NCBI RefSeq assembly: GCF_020991065.1
Contig: NZ_CP087710.1
Location: 310,001-374,000, forward strand
Reading direction: 5' to 3'
Length of the DNA stretch: 64,000 nucleotides
Source of the DNA: Nocardioides okcheonensis
GTDB lineage: Bacteria > Actinomycetota > Actinomycetes > Propionibacteriales > Nocardioidaceae
Both the position numbers and the translations under genes were made by a program. The notes under the pieces were generated by a model, which was not told the origin of the DNA, did not search any database, and saw only the letters and a list, made by a program, of their open reading frames with translations. This document shows positions 37,228 to 45,921 of the stretch, piece after piece (the first letter of the stretch is position 1; each line of letters begins with the position of its first letter).

Positions 37228-38724
37228 ATGAGCGTCTTCCGCACCAAGTCCGTCGAGCAGTCCATCGCCGAGACCGAGGAACCCGAGCACCGTCTCAAGA
37301 AGAACCTGGGCGCCCTCGACCTGACGATCTTCGGCGTCGGCGTGATCATCGGCGCCGGCATCTTCGTCTACACCGGACTGGTCGCCGCGACGAACGCCGG
37401 GCCCGCCATCTCCCTGTCGTTCCTCATCGCCGGACTCGCCTGCGCGCTCGCGGCCCTCTGCTACGCGGAGTTCGCGTCCACGGTCCCGGTGGCCGGGAGC
37501 GCGTACACCTTCAGCTACGCCACCTTCGGCGAGCTGATCGCCTGGATCATCGGCTGGGACCTCGTGCTCGAGTTCACGGTGGGCGCCTCCGCGCTCGCAG
37601 CGGGCTTCTCGGGCTACCTGCAGAACGTCCTCGAGGGGACGCCGCTGGAGGTGCCCGCCTCGCTGGCCTCCGCCGGGGACGGCATCGTGAACCTGCCGGC
37701 CGTGCTGATCTCGCTCCTCGTGGCGGGGGTGCTGATCGGGGGCATCAAGCTGTCGAGCCGGATCAACCAGATCATCGTGGCGATCAAGCTCGCGGTGGTC
37801 GCGCTCGTGCTGGTGATGGGCGCCGGCTACATCAAGACGGCCAACTACTCCCCGTTCATCCCGCCCAGCCAGCCGACCGGTGGCGCCGAGGGCGGGTTCT
37901 GGAAGTCGCCGCTGATCACCTCGATCTTCGGCCTCGAGCCGGCCGTCTTCGGCATCGGCGGCGTCATCGCCGGTGCCGCGATCGTCTTCTTCGCCTTCAT
38001 CGGCTTCGACGTCGTCGCCACGACGGCCGAGGAGACGAAGAACCCGCAGCGCGACGTGCCGATCGGCATCCTCGGCTCCCTCGCGATCGTCACGGTGCTC
38101 TACATCGCGGTGTGCCTGGTCATCACCGGCATGCAGTCCTACCGTGACATCGATCCCGACGACGCGGCCCCGCTCGCCACCGCCTTCGACAAGGCGGGCG
38201 TCGAGTGGATCGGCAACGTGATCTCGGTCGGGGCCACGATCGGGCTCACCGTGGTCGTCCTCATCTTGATGATGGGCCAGACGCGGGTCGCGTTCGCGAT
38301 GGCCCGCGACGGCCTGCTGCCGACCTCGCTGGCCAAGGTGCACCCGACCTTCGGCACCCCGTACCGGCTCACCGCGATCACCGGCATCGGCGTCGCGCTG
38401 CTGTCCGGCTTCGTGGACTTCGCGACCCTGGGCGACCTGGTCAGCATCGGCACCCTCTTCGCCTTCGTCCTCGTCAGCGTCGGCGTGCTGGTGCTGCGCC
38501 GCACCCGCCCCGACCTGCCGCGTGCGTTCCGCACACCCGCGGTCGGCCTCGTCGCGACGCTCTCGGTGCTCCTGTGCACCTACCTGATGCTCAACCTGAT
38601 CGGCGAGACCTGGGTCCGCTTCGGCGTCTGGATGGCGATCGGCCTGGTCGTCTACTTCGCCTACGGCCGCTCGCACAGCCGCCTCGGTCGCGGGGAGCTG
38701 GCCGGGTCGGAGTCCGCGAGCTGA
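37228..38724 (+). CDS. Amino acid permease (APC superfamily, CAT-like)
   Basis: 498 residues, 12-14 membrane helices. KKNLGALDLTIFGVGVIIGAG starts the first helix with the unwound glycine stretch that binds the amino group, then CYAEFASTVPVAGSAYTFSYATFGE and GFDVVATTAEETKNPQRDVPIGI, typical of the cationic amino acid transporter (CAT/YfnA) branch. Substrate probably an amino acid. ATG 37228 is six bases after TAGGTT (37216-37221). The 3' end is marked by the hairpin at 38753. Confidence 0.92.
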   Translation: MSVFRTKSVEQSIAETEEPEHRLKKNLGALDLTIFGVGVIIGAGIFVYTGLVAATNAGPAISLSFLIAGLACALAALCYAEFASTVPVAGSAYTFSYATFGELIAWIIGWDLVLEFTVGASALAAGFSGYLQNVLEGTPLEVPASLASAGDGIVNLPAVLISLLVAGVLIGGIKLSSRINQIIVAIKLAVVALVLVMGAGYIKTANYSPFIPPSQPTGGAEGGFWKSPLITSIFGLEPAVFGIGGVIAGAAIVFFAFIGFDVVATTAEETKNPQRDVPIGILGSLAIVTVLYIAVCLVITGMQSYRDIDPDDAAPLATAFDKAGVEWIGNVISVGATIGLTVVVLILMMGQTRVAFAMARDGLLPTSLAKVHPTFGTPYRLTAITGIGVALLSGFVDFATLGDLVSIGTLFAFVLVSVGVLVLRRTRPDLPRAFRTPAVGLVATLSVLLCTYLMLNLIGETWVRFGVWMAIGLVVYFAYGRSHSRLGRGELAGSESAS

Positions 38725-38752
38725 CGGGTCTGCACCCGCGTACCCCACCGGT

Positions 38753-38790
38753 CGACGCTCCTGCCCGCCGTGTCGCGGGCAGGAGCGTCG
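38753..38790. terminator. Terminator hairpin, 16-bp perfect stem, 6-base loop
   Basis: CGACGCTCCTGCCCGC (38753-38768) and GCGGGCAGGAGCGTCG (38775-38790) pair perfectly, with loop CGTGTC. It lies between the convergent permease (+) and propeller-like gene (-), so it should work in both directions. No U-tract. Confidence 0.85.
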
Positions 38791-38795
38791 GCTCG

Positions 38796-39872
38796 TCACA
38801 GGTCGAAGTGGATGCCGACCGGCAGCTGGAACGAGCCCGGCAGCGTGACGGCGTCGCCGCACGCGCCGGTCGACACCTCGCACGAGAGCAGGTGGGGCAC
38901 CTCGTCCTCGCCGCTGTCGAGGCCGGAGAAGCCGAGGACCACGACGGTGTCGTCGTCGAGCCACTGGTAGGGCAGTGCCCACTCGAAGCCCGTGTCCAGG
39001 GTGACCTGTGCGCCGGTGTCGGTGTCGAGGAGCACGCCTGCGTCGTCGCTCTCCGAGGCGACGTGGGAGCCGTCGGGTGACAGGTTCGCGAAGCCGTCGG
39101 TGGTCAGCGTGAGGACGCGTCCCCCCGGCCCGGTGACCCGCGCCTGCCTGTCCCCGATGGCCCGGACCAGGGTGCCGCCCTCGGCGTCGATGACGACGCC
39201 TCCCTGGTCCACGCCGAAGGTCTGGTAGCCGTCGGGGCTGGTGGGCTGCCAGACGTGGGTCTCGTCCGCCCCGGCGGCGTAGACCGTCGCCCCGTCGATC
39301 GCGGTGACGCGCAGGTCGCGGCGCGCCAGCCGTGGGCCGGTCACCACCTCCCCGGTGGACACGTCGAGGCGTACGGGCCGGCCCTGCGGGTCGGCCCACG
39401 CCACGCGCGTCCCGTCCGCGACCAGCTCGGCGTCGTCGCTCGGGGGCTTCGCGACCTCGCCCACCACGTCGAGCGTGCCACCGCTCCAGACGAGCACCCG
39501 GAGGTCGGAGTCGGTGAGGACGACGTCGTCGCCCGCCCAGACCCATGCCCGGACGTCGACACCCAGGTCGACGTCCGGCTGGCCGGGTCGGTGGAGCGTG
39601 CTGCCCCCGACCCAGGACAGGGCGACGGGGGAGGCGTCGGTGCCGTCGGCGAGGCGGTCCCGGCCGGAGTCGGGCGACGTGCCCGACCCACCGCCGAGGA
39701 GGGCCACGCCGGCGACGACCGAGACCGCCGCTGCGGTGAGGCCGCCGAGGACGGCCGTGCGGCGGTGGCGCACGCGGCGCTCGCCGTCGCGGGTGATGGC
39801 CTCGAGGTCGACGAGGGGCGCGCCGGCCTCGTCGGCGCGCTCGTGGAGCAGGTCCTGCAGCATCCCGGTCAT
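38796..39872 (-). CDS. Membrane-anchored propeller-like protein, paired with the upstream sigma factor
   Basis: 358 residues. The N-terminal 38 are charged (LQDLLHERADEAGAPLVDLEAI, then RRVRHRR), followed by one membrane helix (about 39-58) and a beta-propeller-like region with repeats (LVADGTRVAWADPQGRPVRL, NLSPDGSHVASESDDAG). No C-terminal helix, unlike 27091. Two Cys near the end (LLSCEVSTGACGD) may form a disulfide in an extracytoplasmic domain. ATG 39872 overlaps the sigma stop by 4 bp, giving the usual sigma then regulator order. Suggests an anti-sigma-like sensor, but no known anti-sigma domain is visible. Confidence 0.6.
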   Translation of the reverse strand: MTGMLQDLLHERADEAGAPLVDLEAITRDGERRVRHRRTAVLGGLTAAAVSVVAGVALLGGGSGTSPDSGRDRLADGTDASPVALSWVGGSTLHRPGQPDVDLGVDVRAWVWAGDDVVLTDSDLRVLVWSGGTLDVVGEVAKPPSDDAELVADGTRVAWADPQGRPVRLDVSTGEVVTGPRLARRDLRVTAIDGATVYAAGADETHVWQPTSPDGYQTFGVDQGGVVIDAEGGTLVRAIGDRQARVTGPGGRVLTLTTDGFANLSPDGSHVASESDDAGVLLDTDTGAQVTLDTGFEWALPYQWLDDDTVVVLGFSGLDSGEDEVPHLLSCEVSTGACGDAVTLPGSFQLPVGIHFDL

Positions 39873-40405
39873 CGGGTCGCCTCCAGCAGGTGCAGGGGCA
39901 GCAGGTCGCCGTCGGCGCGCTCGCCCAGGTGGTCACGGAGCTTGCGGAGCCCGGCCGAGGCCTGGCTCTTGACCGTCCCGGGCGCGCAGCCGAGGACCTC
40001 GGCGGTGCGGGCCTCGGAGAGGTCCTCGTAGTAGCGCAGCACGATCACGGCGCGCTGCCGCGGCGGCAGCGCCTGGAGCGCCGACCACAGCACGTCGCGG
40101 GTCGTCAGGTCGTCGGCGTGGTCGGCGCTCGAGCGCCGCTCGGGCACGGTGTCGGTGGGGCGCTCGCCCCAGCTGCGCCTGCGGTACCACGTGATGGCGG
40201 TGTTCGTGATCGCCTTGCGGGTGTAGGCCTCGGCGCTGCCGGGGTCGCGCAGCCGCGGCCACGCGACGTACGTCCTGGTCAGCGCCTCCTGCAGCAGGTC
40301 CTGGGCCAGGCCGCGATCGCCGACCATCAGGTAGGCCGTGCGGTGCAGCGCCGCGGACCGCGCCGCCACGAACTCGGCGAAGGCCGCCGGGTCGCGTCGG
40401 GTCAT
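39869..40405 (-). CDS. ECF sigma factor, SigE-family (second copy)
   Basis: 178 residues from ATG 40405 with ribosome site GAGGAG. Sigma-2: FAEFVAARSAALHRTAYLMVGDRGLAQDLLQEAL, RLRDPGSAEAYTRKAITNTAITWYRRR; sigma-4: LPPRQRAVIVLRYYEDLSEARTAEVLGCAPGTVKSQASAGLRKLR. Same family as 28451 (similar start FAEFVAAR and sigma-4). It precedes its partner gene 38796 with a 4-bp overlap. The 232 bp upstream contain the REP-like repeats 40473-40608. Confidence 0.93.
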   Translation of the reverse strand: MTRRDPAAFAEFVAARSAALHRTAYLMVGDRGLAQDLLQEALTRTYVAWPRLRDPGSAEAYTRKAITNTAITWYRRRSWGERPTDTVPERRSSADHADDLTTRDVLWSALQALPPRQRAVIVLRYYEDLSEARTAEVLGCAPGTVKSQASAGLRKLRDHLGERADGDLLPLHLLEATR

Positions 40406-40472
40406 GGGTGCTCCTCGTGGGTGGGAGTGGGTCACCCCTACCGACGATCTGACCACGCGATCCGGTTCGTCG

Positions 40473-40608
40473 GGCGGTGGCCCAGCCACATTCTGCGGCC
40501 GGCGAATGTGGCTGGGTCACCGCCAGCGGGCGTGTCGGGGCGGGACACGCCGACGGGCGGTGCCCCACCCACACTTCCGGCCTGCGGAATGTGGGTGGGC
40601 CACCGCCC
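40473..40608. repeat. REP-like palindromic doublet with a small hairpin between
   Basis: Element A (40473-40524): arms GGCGGTGGCCCAGCCACATT and its complement (one mismatch in 21) around TGCGGCCGGC. Element C (40555-40608): arms of the same family (GGGCGGTGCCCCACCCACAC against GGCCACCGCCC side, two mismatches). A and C share the pattern GGCGGTG-CCCA-CCACA and the loop CGGCC/GGCC. Between them is a third, unrelated hairpin GGCGTGTC/GACACGCC (40529-40551). Gene-free stretch 40406-40637, between fadB and the sigma gene. Confidence 0.85.
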
Positions 40609-40637
40609 GAGGGATGGTGCCGTGGGTCAGCGAACGA

Positions 40638-42728
40638 TCAGTGGAAGCGCTGGCCCGTCGCCTGCTCGGAGATGCCGGCGACGTCGAGCATGAACGTCAG
40701 CCCGCCGTTCCAGAAGGAGAACCCGGCGCCGGTGATCATCGCCAGGTCGATGTCCTGCGGGGCCGACACGACGCCCTCGTCGAGCATCAGGCGCGCCTCC
40801 TCGGCGAGGCCGGCGAGGGTCCTGGCCCGCACCTCCTCGGCGGTGAGCACCACCGGCTGCTCCGGCTTCTCCAGCAGCGCCTCGACCTCCGGGTCGATGG
40901 AGAAGTCGGGGAGGTAGTACGACGACTTCTTCGCCGCCACCACGCGCTCGAGCGCGGGGGAGACGTAGAACCGGTCGGGGTACGCGCCCTTGAGCGTCTC
41001 GTTGTTGTGCAGCGCGATCGCCGGACCCACCAGCGACAGCAGGAAGAACGGCGGCATCGGCGCGACGCCGGCGAACGCGCCGTCGGCGACCTGGAGCGGC
41101 GTGCCCGCGTCGACGATCCGGCCGACCTCGCTCATGAACCGGCCGAGCAGCCGGTTGACGATGAACGACGGGCTGTCCTTGACCAGGATCGTCGTCTTCT
41201 TCAGCGCCTTGCCGGTGGCGAAGGCGGTCGCTAGCGTGGCGTCGTCGGTGGCGTCGCCCTTGACGATCTCCAGCAGCGGCATCACCGCGACCGGGTTGAA
41301 GAAGTGGAAGCCGACGACCCGCTCGGGGTGCTCGAGGTCGGACGCCATCTCGGTGATCGACAGCGAGGAGGTGTTGGTGGCCAGCACGCACTCCGCGCTG
41401 ACGACCTTCTCCACGTCGGCGAACACCGTCTTCTTGACCGACATCTCCTCGAAGACGGCCTCGATCACGAAGTCCGCGTCGCCGAAGGCGACCTGCTTGT
41501 CGGTCTCGCCCGAGACGAGCGCCTTGTGGCGGTTGGCCTTGTCCTGGTTGATCCGGCCCTTGGCGAGCAGCTTGTCGATCTCGGCGTGCACGTAGGCCAC
41601 GCCCTTGTCGGCACGCTCCTGGTCGAGGTCGGTCAGCACGACCGGCACCTCGAGGCGGCGGACGAACAGTAGCGCGAGCTGGCTGGCCATCAGGCCCGCG
41701 CCGACGATGCCGACCTTCGTCACCGGACGCGCCAGCGACCGGTCGGGCGCACCGGCAGGGCGCTTGGCACGCTTCTGCACCAGGTCGAAGGAGTAGAGCG
41801 ACGCGAGCAGCTCGGGGGTCTTCGACATCGCCTCGAGGGCGTCGTCCTCGGCCGCGAAGCCGGCGTCGCGGTCGGTGTCGCGGGCCGCGGCGATCAGCTC
41901 GACGGCCTTCGCGGCCGCGGGGGAGGCGCCGCCGGTCTTGCTGGCGACGATGCCCCTCGCGCGCTCGATCGCGGCGTCCCAGGCCTCGCCGCGGTCGACC
42001 TCGGGCCGCTCCACGACGGTCTCGCCGCGCACGACCGAGGCCGCCCACAGCAGGGACTGCTCGAGGTAGTCGGCCCCGTTGAACACGGCGTCGGCCAGGC
42101 CCATCTCGAAGGCCTTCTGGCCGGTGAGGGTCTTGCCCTGGTTGAGCGGGTTCTCGACGATCAGCGTGACCGCCCTGTCGGCACCGACGAGGTTCGGCAC
42201 GAGGTAGGCGCCACCCCAGCCGGGGACGAGGCCGAGCATGACCTCGGGCAGGCCGACCGCCGGCGCGGAGTCCATGATCGTGCGGTAGTCGCAGTGCAGT
42301 GCGACCTCGAGGCCGCCGCCGAGGGCGAGCCCGTTGACGAAGCCGAACGAGGTCTTGCCGCCGTCGCGGAGCTTGCGGAAGACCGCGTGGCCCAGCTCGG
42401 CGACGGTGCGCACGGCGTCGGGACCGCCGCCCTGGATCGAGGTGAGGTCGGCACCCGCGGCGAGGATGAACGGCTTGCCGGTGACCGCGATCGCGTCGAC
42501 CGAGTCGTCGGCCAGCGCGGCGTCGATCGCGGCGTCGAGCGACAGCAGCGAGGCGGGCCCGAAGGTGTTGGGCTTCGTGTGGTCCTCGCCGTTGTCGAGG
42601 GTGATCAGGCCGAAGGTGACACCGGGGAGGGTGACCTTGCGCAGGTGGGCCTGCGTGACGCGCTCGGCGTCGGAGACGATCGCCCGCGCGCGCTCGAGCA
42701 GGGCGGTGTTGTCGGGGGTGGTGCTCAC
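40638..42728 (-). CDS. Fatty acid oxidation multifunctional protein (enoyl-CoA hydratase / 3-hydroxyacyl-CoA dehydrogenase)
   Basis: 696 residues from GTG 42728. N-terminal crotonase domain (about 1-300) with FGFVNGLALGGGLEVALHCDYR and GLPEVMLGLVPGWGGAYL, each carrying a catalytic Glu; 3-hydroxyacyl-CoA dehydrogenase N domain with VGIVGAGLMASQLALLF for NAD binding, then FHFFNPVAVMPLLEIVKGD; C-terminal 3HCDH domain. Performs steps 2 and 3 of beta-oxidation. The gene overlaps the thiolase by 4 bp, so both subunits are made together, as in FadAB. The Gly-rich motif has Ala/Ser where GxGxxG is usual, a minor variant. Confidence 0.95.
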   Translation of the reverse strand: MSTTPDNTALLERARAIVSDAERVTQAHLRKVTLPGVTFGLITLDNGEDHTKPNTFGPASLLSLDAAIDAALADDSVDAIAVTGKPFILAAGADLTSIQGGGPDAVRTVAELGHAVFRKLRDGGKTSFGFVNGLALGGGLEVALHCDYRTIMDSAPAVGLPEVMLGLVPGWGGAYLVPNLVGADRAVTLIVENPLNQGKTLTGQKAFEMGLADAVFNGADYLEQSLLWAASVVRGETVVERPEVDRGEAWDAAIERARGIVASKTGGASPAAAKAVELIAAARDTDRDAGFAAEDDALEAMSKTPELLASLYSFDLVQKRAKRPAGAPDRSLARPVTKVGIVGAGLMASQLALLFVRRLEVPVVLTDLDQERADKGVAYVHAEIDKLLAKGRINQDKANRHKALVSGETDKQVAFGDADFVIEAVFEEMSVKKTVFADVEKVVSAECVLATNTSSLSITEMASDLEHPERVVGFHFFNPVAVMPLLEIVKGDATDDATLATAFATGKALKKTTILVKDSPSFIVNRLLGRFMSEVGRIVDAGTPLQVADGAFAGVAPMPPFFLLSLVGPAIALHNNETLKGAYPDRFYVSPALERVVAAKKSSYYLPDFSIDPEVEALLEKPEQPVVLTAEEVRARTLAGLAEEARLMLDEGVVSAPQDIDLAMITGAGFSFWNGGLTFMLDVAGISEQATGQRFH

Positions 42729-43939
42729 TTGGTGTCTCCCTCTTCCGTCGAGCCCTGCCAGTGCGGGTTCTCCCAGATCACGGTGCCGCCCATGCCGATG
42801 CCGATGCACATGGTGGTGAGGCCGTAGCGGACCTCCGGGCGCTCCTCGAACTGCCGCGCGAGCTGGTTCATCAGCCGCACGCCGGAGGAGGCCAGCGGGT
42901 GGCCCATGGCGATCGCGCCGCCGTACGGGTTGACGCGCGGGTCGTCGTCGGCGATGCCGTAGTGCTCGAGGAAGGCCAGCACCTGCACGGCGAACGCCTC
43001 GTTGACCTCGAAGGCGTCGATGTCGTCGATGGTGAGGCCCGCCAGCCGCAGGGCCTTCTCGGTGGCCGGGATCGGGCCGGCGCCCATCACCTCGGGCTCG
43101 ACGCCGACGAAGGCGTAGGTCACCAGGCGCATCTTGACCGGGAGGCCGAGCTCGCGCGCGGTCTCCTCGTCGGCGAGCAGCGCGGCCGTGGCGCCGTCGT
43201 TGATGCCCGCGGCGTTGCCGGCGGTCACCTTGCCGTGCGAGCGGAACGGCGTCTTCAGCCCGGCGAGCGACTCGAGGGTGGTCTCGGGGCGCATCGGCTC
43301 GTCGAGGGTGGCCAGGCCCCACCCGGCGTCGGCCGAGCGGGTCGCGACCGGCACCAGGTCGGGCTGGATCTTGCCGGCGTCGTAGGCGGCCTTGGTCTTG
43401 CGCTGGCTGCGCACGGCGTACTCGTCGACGCGCTGCTTGGTGATCGTGGGGTAGCGGTCGTGCAGGTTCTCGGCCGTCTTGCCCATCACGAGCGCGTCGG
43501 GGTTGACGATCCGCTCGGACAGGATCCGCGGGTTGGGGTCGACGCCCTCGCCCATCGGGTGGCGGCCCATGTGCTCGACGCCGCCGGCGATGGCGACGTC
43601 GTAGGCGCCGAACGCGATGCCGGACGCGGTGTTGGTCACCGCGGTCATCGCGCCCGCGCACATGCGGTCGATCGAGTAGCCCGGCACGCTCTGCGGCAGG
43701 CCGGAGAGCAGCGCGGCCGTACGGCCGATGGTGAGGCCCTGGTCGCCGATCTGGGTCGTGGCGGCGAGCGCCACCTCGTCGACCCGCTCGGGCGGGAGGG
43801 ACGGGTTGCGGCGCATCAGCTCGCGGATGCACTTGATGACGAGGTCGTCGGCGCGCGTCTCGGCGTACTGGCCCTTGGCCTTGCCGAACGGGGTGCGCAC
43901 GCCGTCGACGAAGACGACCTCACGCTGGGGACGGGGCAC
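42725..43939 (-). CDS. fadA: Acetyl-CoA C-acyltransferase (thiolase, FadA type)
   Basis: 404 residues from GTG 43939 with ribosome site CAGGAG; the open frame reaches 44011 but that part is not homologous. Cys94 in SIDRMCAGAMTAV is the acyl-accepting nucleophile, NEAFAV and GHPLASSGVRLM carry the other active-site residues, and TTMCIGIGMGG the second Cys. Last step of beta-oxidation, cleaving 3-ketoacyl-CoA. The first gene of a fadA-fadB operon; a palindrome GTTACCCCTGAGTAAC lies 40 bases upstream (43979-43994). Confidence 0.95.
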   Translation of the reverse strand: MPRPQREVVFVDGVRTPFGKAKGQYAETRADDLVIKCIRELMRRNPSLPPERVDEVALAATTQIGDQGLTIGRTAALLSGLPQSVPGYSIDRMCAGAMTAVTNTASGIAFGAYDVAIAGGVEHMGRHPMGEGVDPNPRILSERIVNPDALVMGKTAENLHDRYPTITKQRVDEYAVRSQRKTKAAYDAGKIQPDLVPVATRSADAGWGLATLDEPMRPETTLESLAGLKTPFRSHGKVTAGNAAGINDGATAALLADEETARELGLPVKMRLVTYAFVGVEPEVMGAGPIPATEKALRLAGLTIDDIDAFEVNEAFAVQVLAFLEHYGIADDDPRVNPYGGAIAMGHPLASSGVRLMNQLARQFEERPEVRYGLTTMCIGIGMGGTVIWENPHWQGSTEEGDTK

Positions 43940-43978
43940 TGGCTGCTCCTGGTGGGAGTACGGACAGGGTGGGATCAC

Positions 43979-43994
43979 GTTACCCCTGAGTAAC
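43979..43994. promoter_or_regulatory. Palindrome upstream of fadA, candidate operator
   Basis: GTTAC-CCCTGA-GTAAC: arms of five bases, exact complement. Position 40 bp upstream of the fadA start and 64 bp upstream of the divergent PAC2 gene fits a TetR-type fatty-acid regulator site. A loosely similar ACTCAG-containing sequence is upstream of fadA2 (near 48184). The regulator gene is not in the window. Confidence 0.4.
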
Positions 43995-44057
43995 AATGCC
44001 TGCCCAGACACGCGGGTGTGTGTCGGGTCACCAGGCGCGACTCACTAGGCTGCACCC

Positions 44058-45014
44058 ATGGTCGAACGACTCGTGCACATCGTGGACGACGCGGAGGTGT
44101 CGGGCGGCGACCTGACGCTGGTGTGCGTGCTCACCGGCTTCCTCGACGCCGGGAAGTCAGCCGAGCTCGCGGCCTCGCACCTCGCGGCCCTCGGTCGCGG
44201 CCAGGGCGACGGCAAGGTGGTGGCCACCTTCGACGTCGACGCCCTGCACGACTACCGCGCCCGTCGCCCGCCGATGTCCTTCGTGCGCGACCACTACGCC
44301 GACTACGAGGCGCCGCGCCTGGTCGTCCGCGCGCTGCGCGACACCGGCGGCACCCCGTTCCTCCTGCTGACCGGCCCGGAGCCCGACATCCGCTGGGAGG
44401 CCTTCGCCCGTGCGGTGCGTGAGGTCGTCGAGCACTTCGGCGTCACGCGCACGGTGAGCCTCGGTGCGGTGCCGATGGCGGTGCCGCACACCCGTCCGAT
44501 CGCGATCACCCCGCACGCCAACCGTCCCGACCTGGTGCCCGGCGAGAGCCCGTGGCAGGGCGAGCTGCGGATCCCGGCGAGCGCGCAGGCGCTGCTGGAG
44601 CTGCGGCTGGGCGAGTGGGGGCTCGACGCGCTCGGCTACGTCGCCCACATCCCGCACTACCTCGCGCAGATGGAGTACCCGCAGGCCGCGCTGGTCCTGC
44701 TCGAGCACCTCGAGATCGGCGGCCGGCTCACCATCGACCTCGGCGACGTCCGCGAGGCCGCCGAGATCACCGAGACCGAGGTCGACCGCTACCTCGCCTC
44801 CCACGACGAGGTCGGCGAGGTGGTCCGCGGGCTGGAGCAGCAGTACGACTCCTTCCGCGAGGCCGAGGCGTCCGGCTCCTCGCTGCTCGCCGGCGACGGC
44901 CCGCTGCCCACCGGCGAGGAGATCGGCAGCGCCTTCGAGGCGTTCTTGGCCGAGCTCGACGAGCCCGGCAAGGGCGAGGGCGACGACGACACCGCCGGCT
45001 GGGAGGACCGCTGA
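44058..45014 (+). CDS. PAC2 family protein (proteasome assembly chaperone-like)
   Basis: 318 residues. VCVLTGFLDAGKSAELAASHLA, the YRARRPPMSF segment, RWEAFARAVREVVEHFGVTRTVSLGAVPMAVPHTRP and GLDALGYVAHIPHYLAQMEYP are typical of actinobacterial PAC2 proteins. In eukaryotes PAC2 helps proteasome assembly; bacterial members are common in Actinobacteria, which have proteasomes, but have no proven role. ATG 44058 is six bases after TAGGCT (44046-44051). Its stop shares a base with the tesB start. Confidence 0.88.
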   Translation: MVERLVHIVDDAEVSGGDLTLVCVLTGFLDAGKSAELAASHLAALGRGQGDGKVVATFDVDALHDYRARRPPMSFVRDHYADYEAPRLVVRALRDTGGTPFLLLTGPEPDIRWEAFARAVREVVEHFGVTRTVSLGAVPMAVPHTRPIAITPHANRPDLVPGESPWQGELRIPASAQALLELRLGEWGLDALGYVAHIPHYLAQMEYPQAALVLLEHLEIGGRLTIDLGDVREAAEITETEVDRYLASHDEVGEVVRGLEQQYDSFREAEASGSSLLAGDGPLPTGEEIGSAFEAFLAELDEPGKGEGDDDTAGWEDR

Positions 45015-45880
45015 TGGCCGGCAGCGCGGCCGAGCTCGCCGGCCTGCTCGAGCTCGAGCAGCTCGAGGTCGACCTGTTCCGGGGCGGCCAGGCCCGCACC
45101 GAGCGCCAGCGCGTGTTCGGCGGGCAGGTGGCCGCGCAGGCCGTGGTCGCCGCCACCCGCAGCGTCGAGGGCGACTTCGTCCAGCACTCGCTGCACTCCT
45201 ACTTCCTGCGCCCCGGCGACCCCGCCGTGCCGATCGTCTACGACGTGGAGCGGATCCGCGACGGGCGCTCCTTCGCGACCCGCCGGGTCTCGGCCCGCCA
45301 GCACGGCCGGCCGATCTACTACATGACGGCCAACTTCCAGATCCCTGAGCCGGGCCTCGAGCACCAGGACCGGATGCCCGACGTCGTGCCGCCCGAGCAG
45401 GGCCTGCCGCTGGTCGAGATCGCCCGCGAGCGCGGCCCGGAGGCGGCCGAGCACTGGGAGCGCGAGTGGTCGGCGCTCGACGTCCGGCACGTCGGGATCA
45501 CCGGCCGCGGCCTCCCCGACGACCCCGACCACCCGGCGCGGGCCCGGCTCTGGATCCGGGTCGACGGCCGGCTCTCCGACGACCCCACGGTGCAGGCCGC
45601 CGCCTTCACCTACGCCAGCGACCTCACCCTGCTCGGCGCCGCACTCGTCCCGCACGGGATCCACATCGCCTCACCGCGGCTGCAGCCGGCGTCGCTGGAC
45701 CACACGATCTGGTTCCACCGGCCGTTCCGGGCCGACGAGTGGTGGCTCTACGACCAGTTCTCGCCCTTCGCCGGCGGGGCGCGCGGGCTGGCCCTCGCGC
45801 GCGTCTTCTCGCAGTCGGGCGAGCTCGTCGCCACCGTCGCCCAGGAGGGCCTGATCCGGGTGCGCGAGCCGCGCGACTGA
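45014..45880 (+). CDS. tesB: Acyl-CoA thioesterase II
   Basis: 288 residues. Double hot-dog fold: RVFGGQVAAQAVVAATRSVEGDFVQHSLHSYFLRPGD, IRDGRSFATRRVSARQHG in the first half, LDHTIWFHRPFRADEWWLYDQFSPFAGGARGLA in the second. The active-site triad (Asp, Gln/Thr, Gln) is expected around these motifs. Hydrolyses medium- or long-chain acyl-CoA to free acid and CoA, complementing the fad operon. ATG 45014 overlaps the PAC2 stop by one base (TGATG). Confidence 0.95.
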   Translation: MAGSAAELAGLLELEQLEVDLFRGGQARTERQRVFGGQVAAQAVVAATRSVEGDFVQHSLHSYFLRPGDPAVPIVYDVERIRDGRSFATRRVSARQHGRPIYYMTANFQIPEPGLEHQDRMPDVVPPEQGLPLVEIARERGPEAAEHWEREWSALDVRHVGITGRGLPDDPDHPARARLWIRVDGRLSDDPTVQAAAFTYASDLTLLGAALVPHGIHIASPRLQPASLDHTIWFHRPFRADEWWLYDQFSPFAGGARGLALARVFSQSGELVATVAQEGLIRVREPRD

Positions 45881-45921
45881 CCTGCGGAGCCTGGGCAGGG
45901 TCGGGGCCGGCCAGGGCCGGC

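Noticed and set aside
37090..39936. 948-codon minus-strand open frame across the permease and terminator
   Set aside because: Same cause; it crosses the 38753 terminator hairpin and lacks domain signals.
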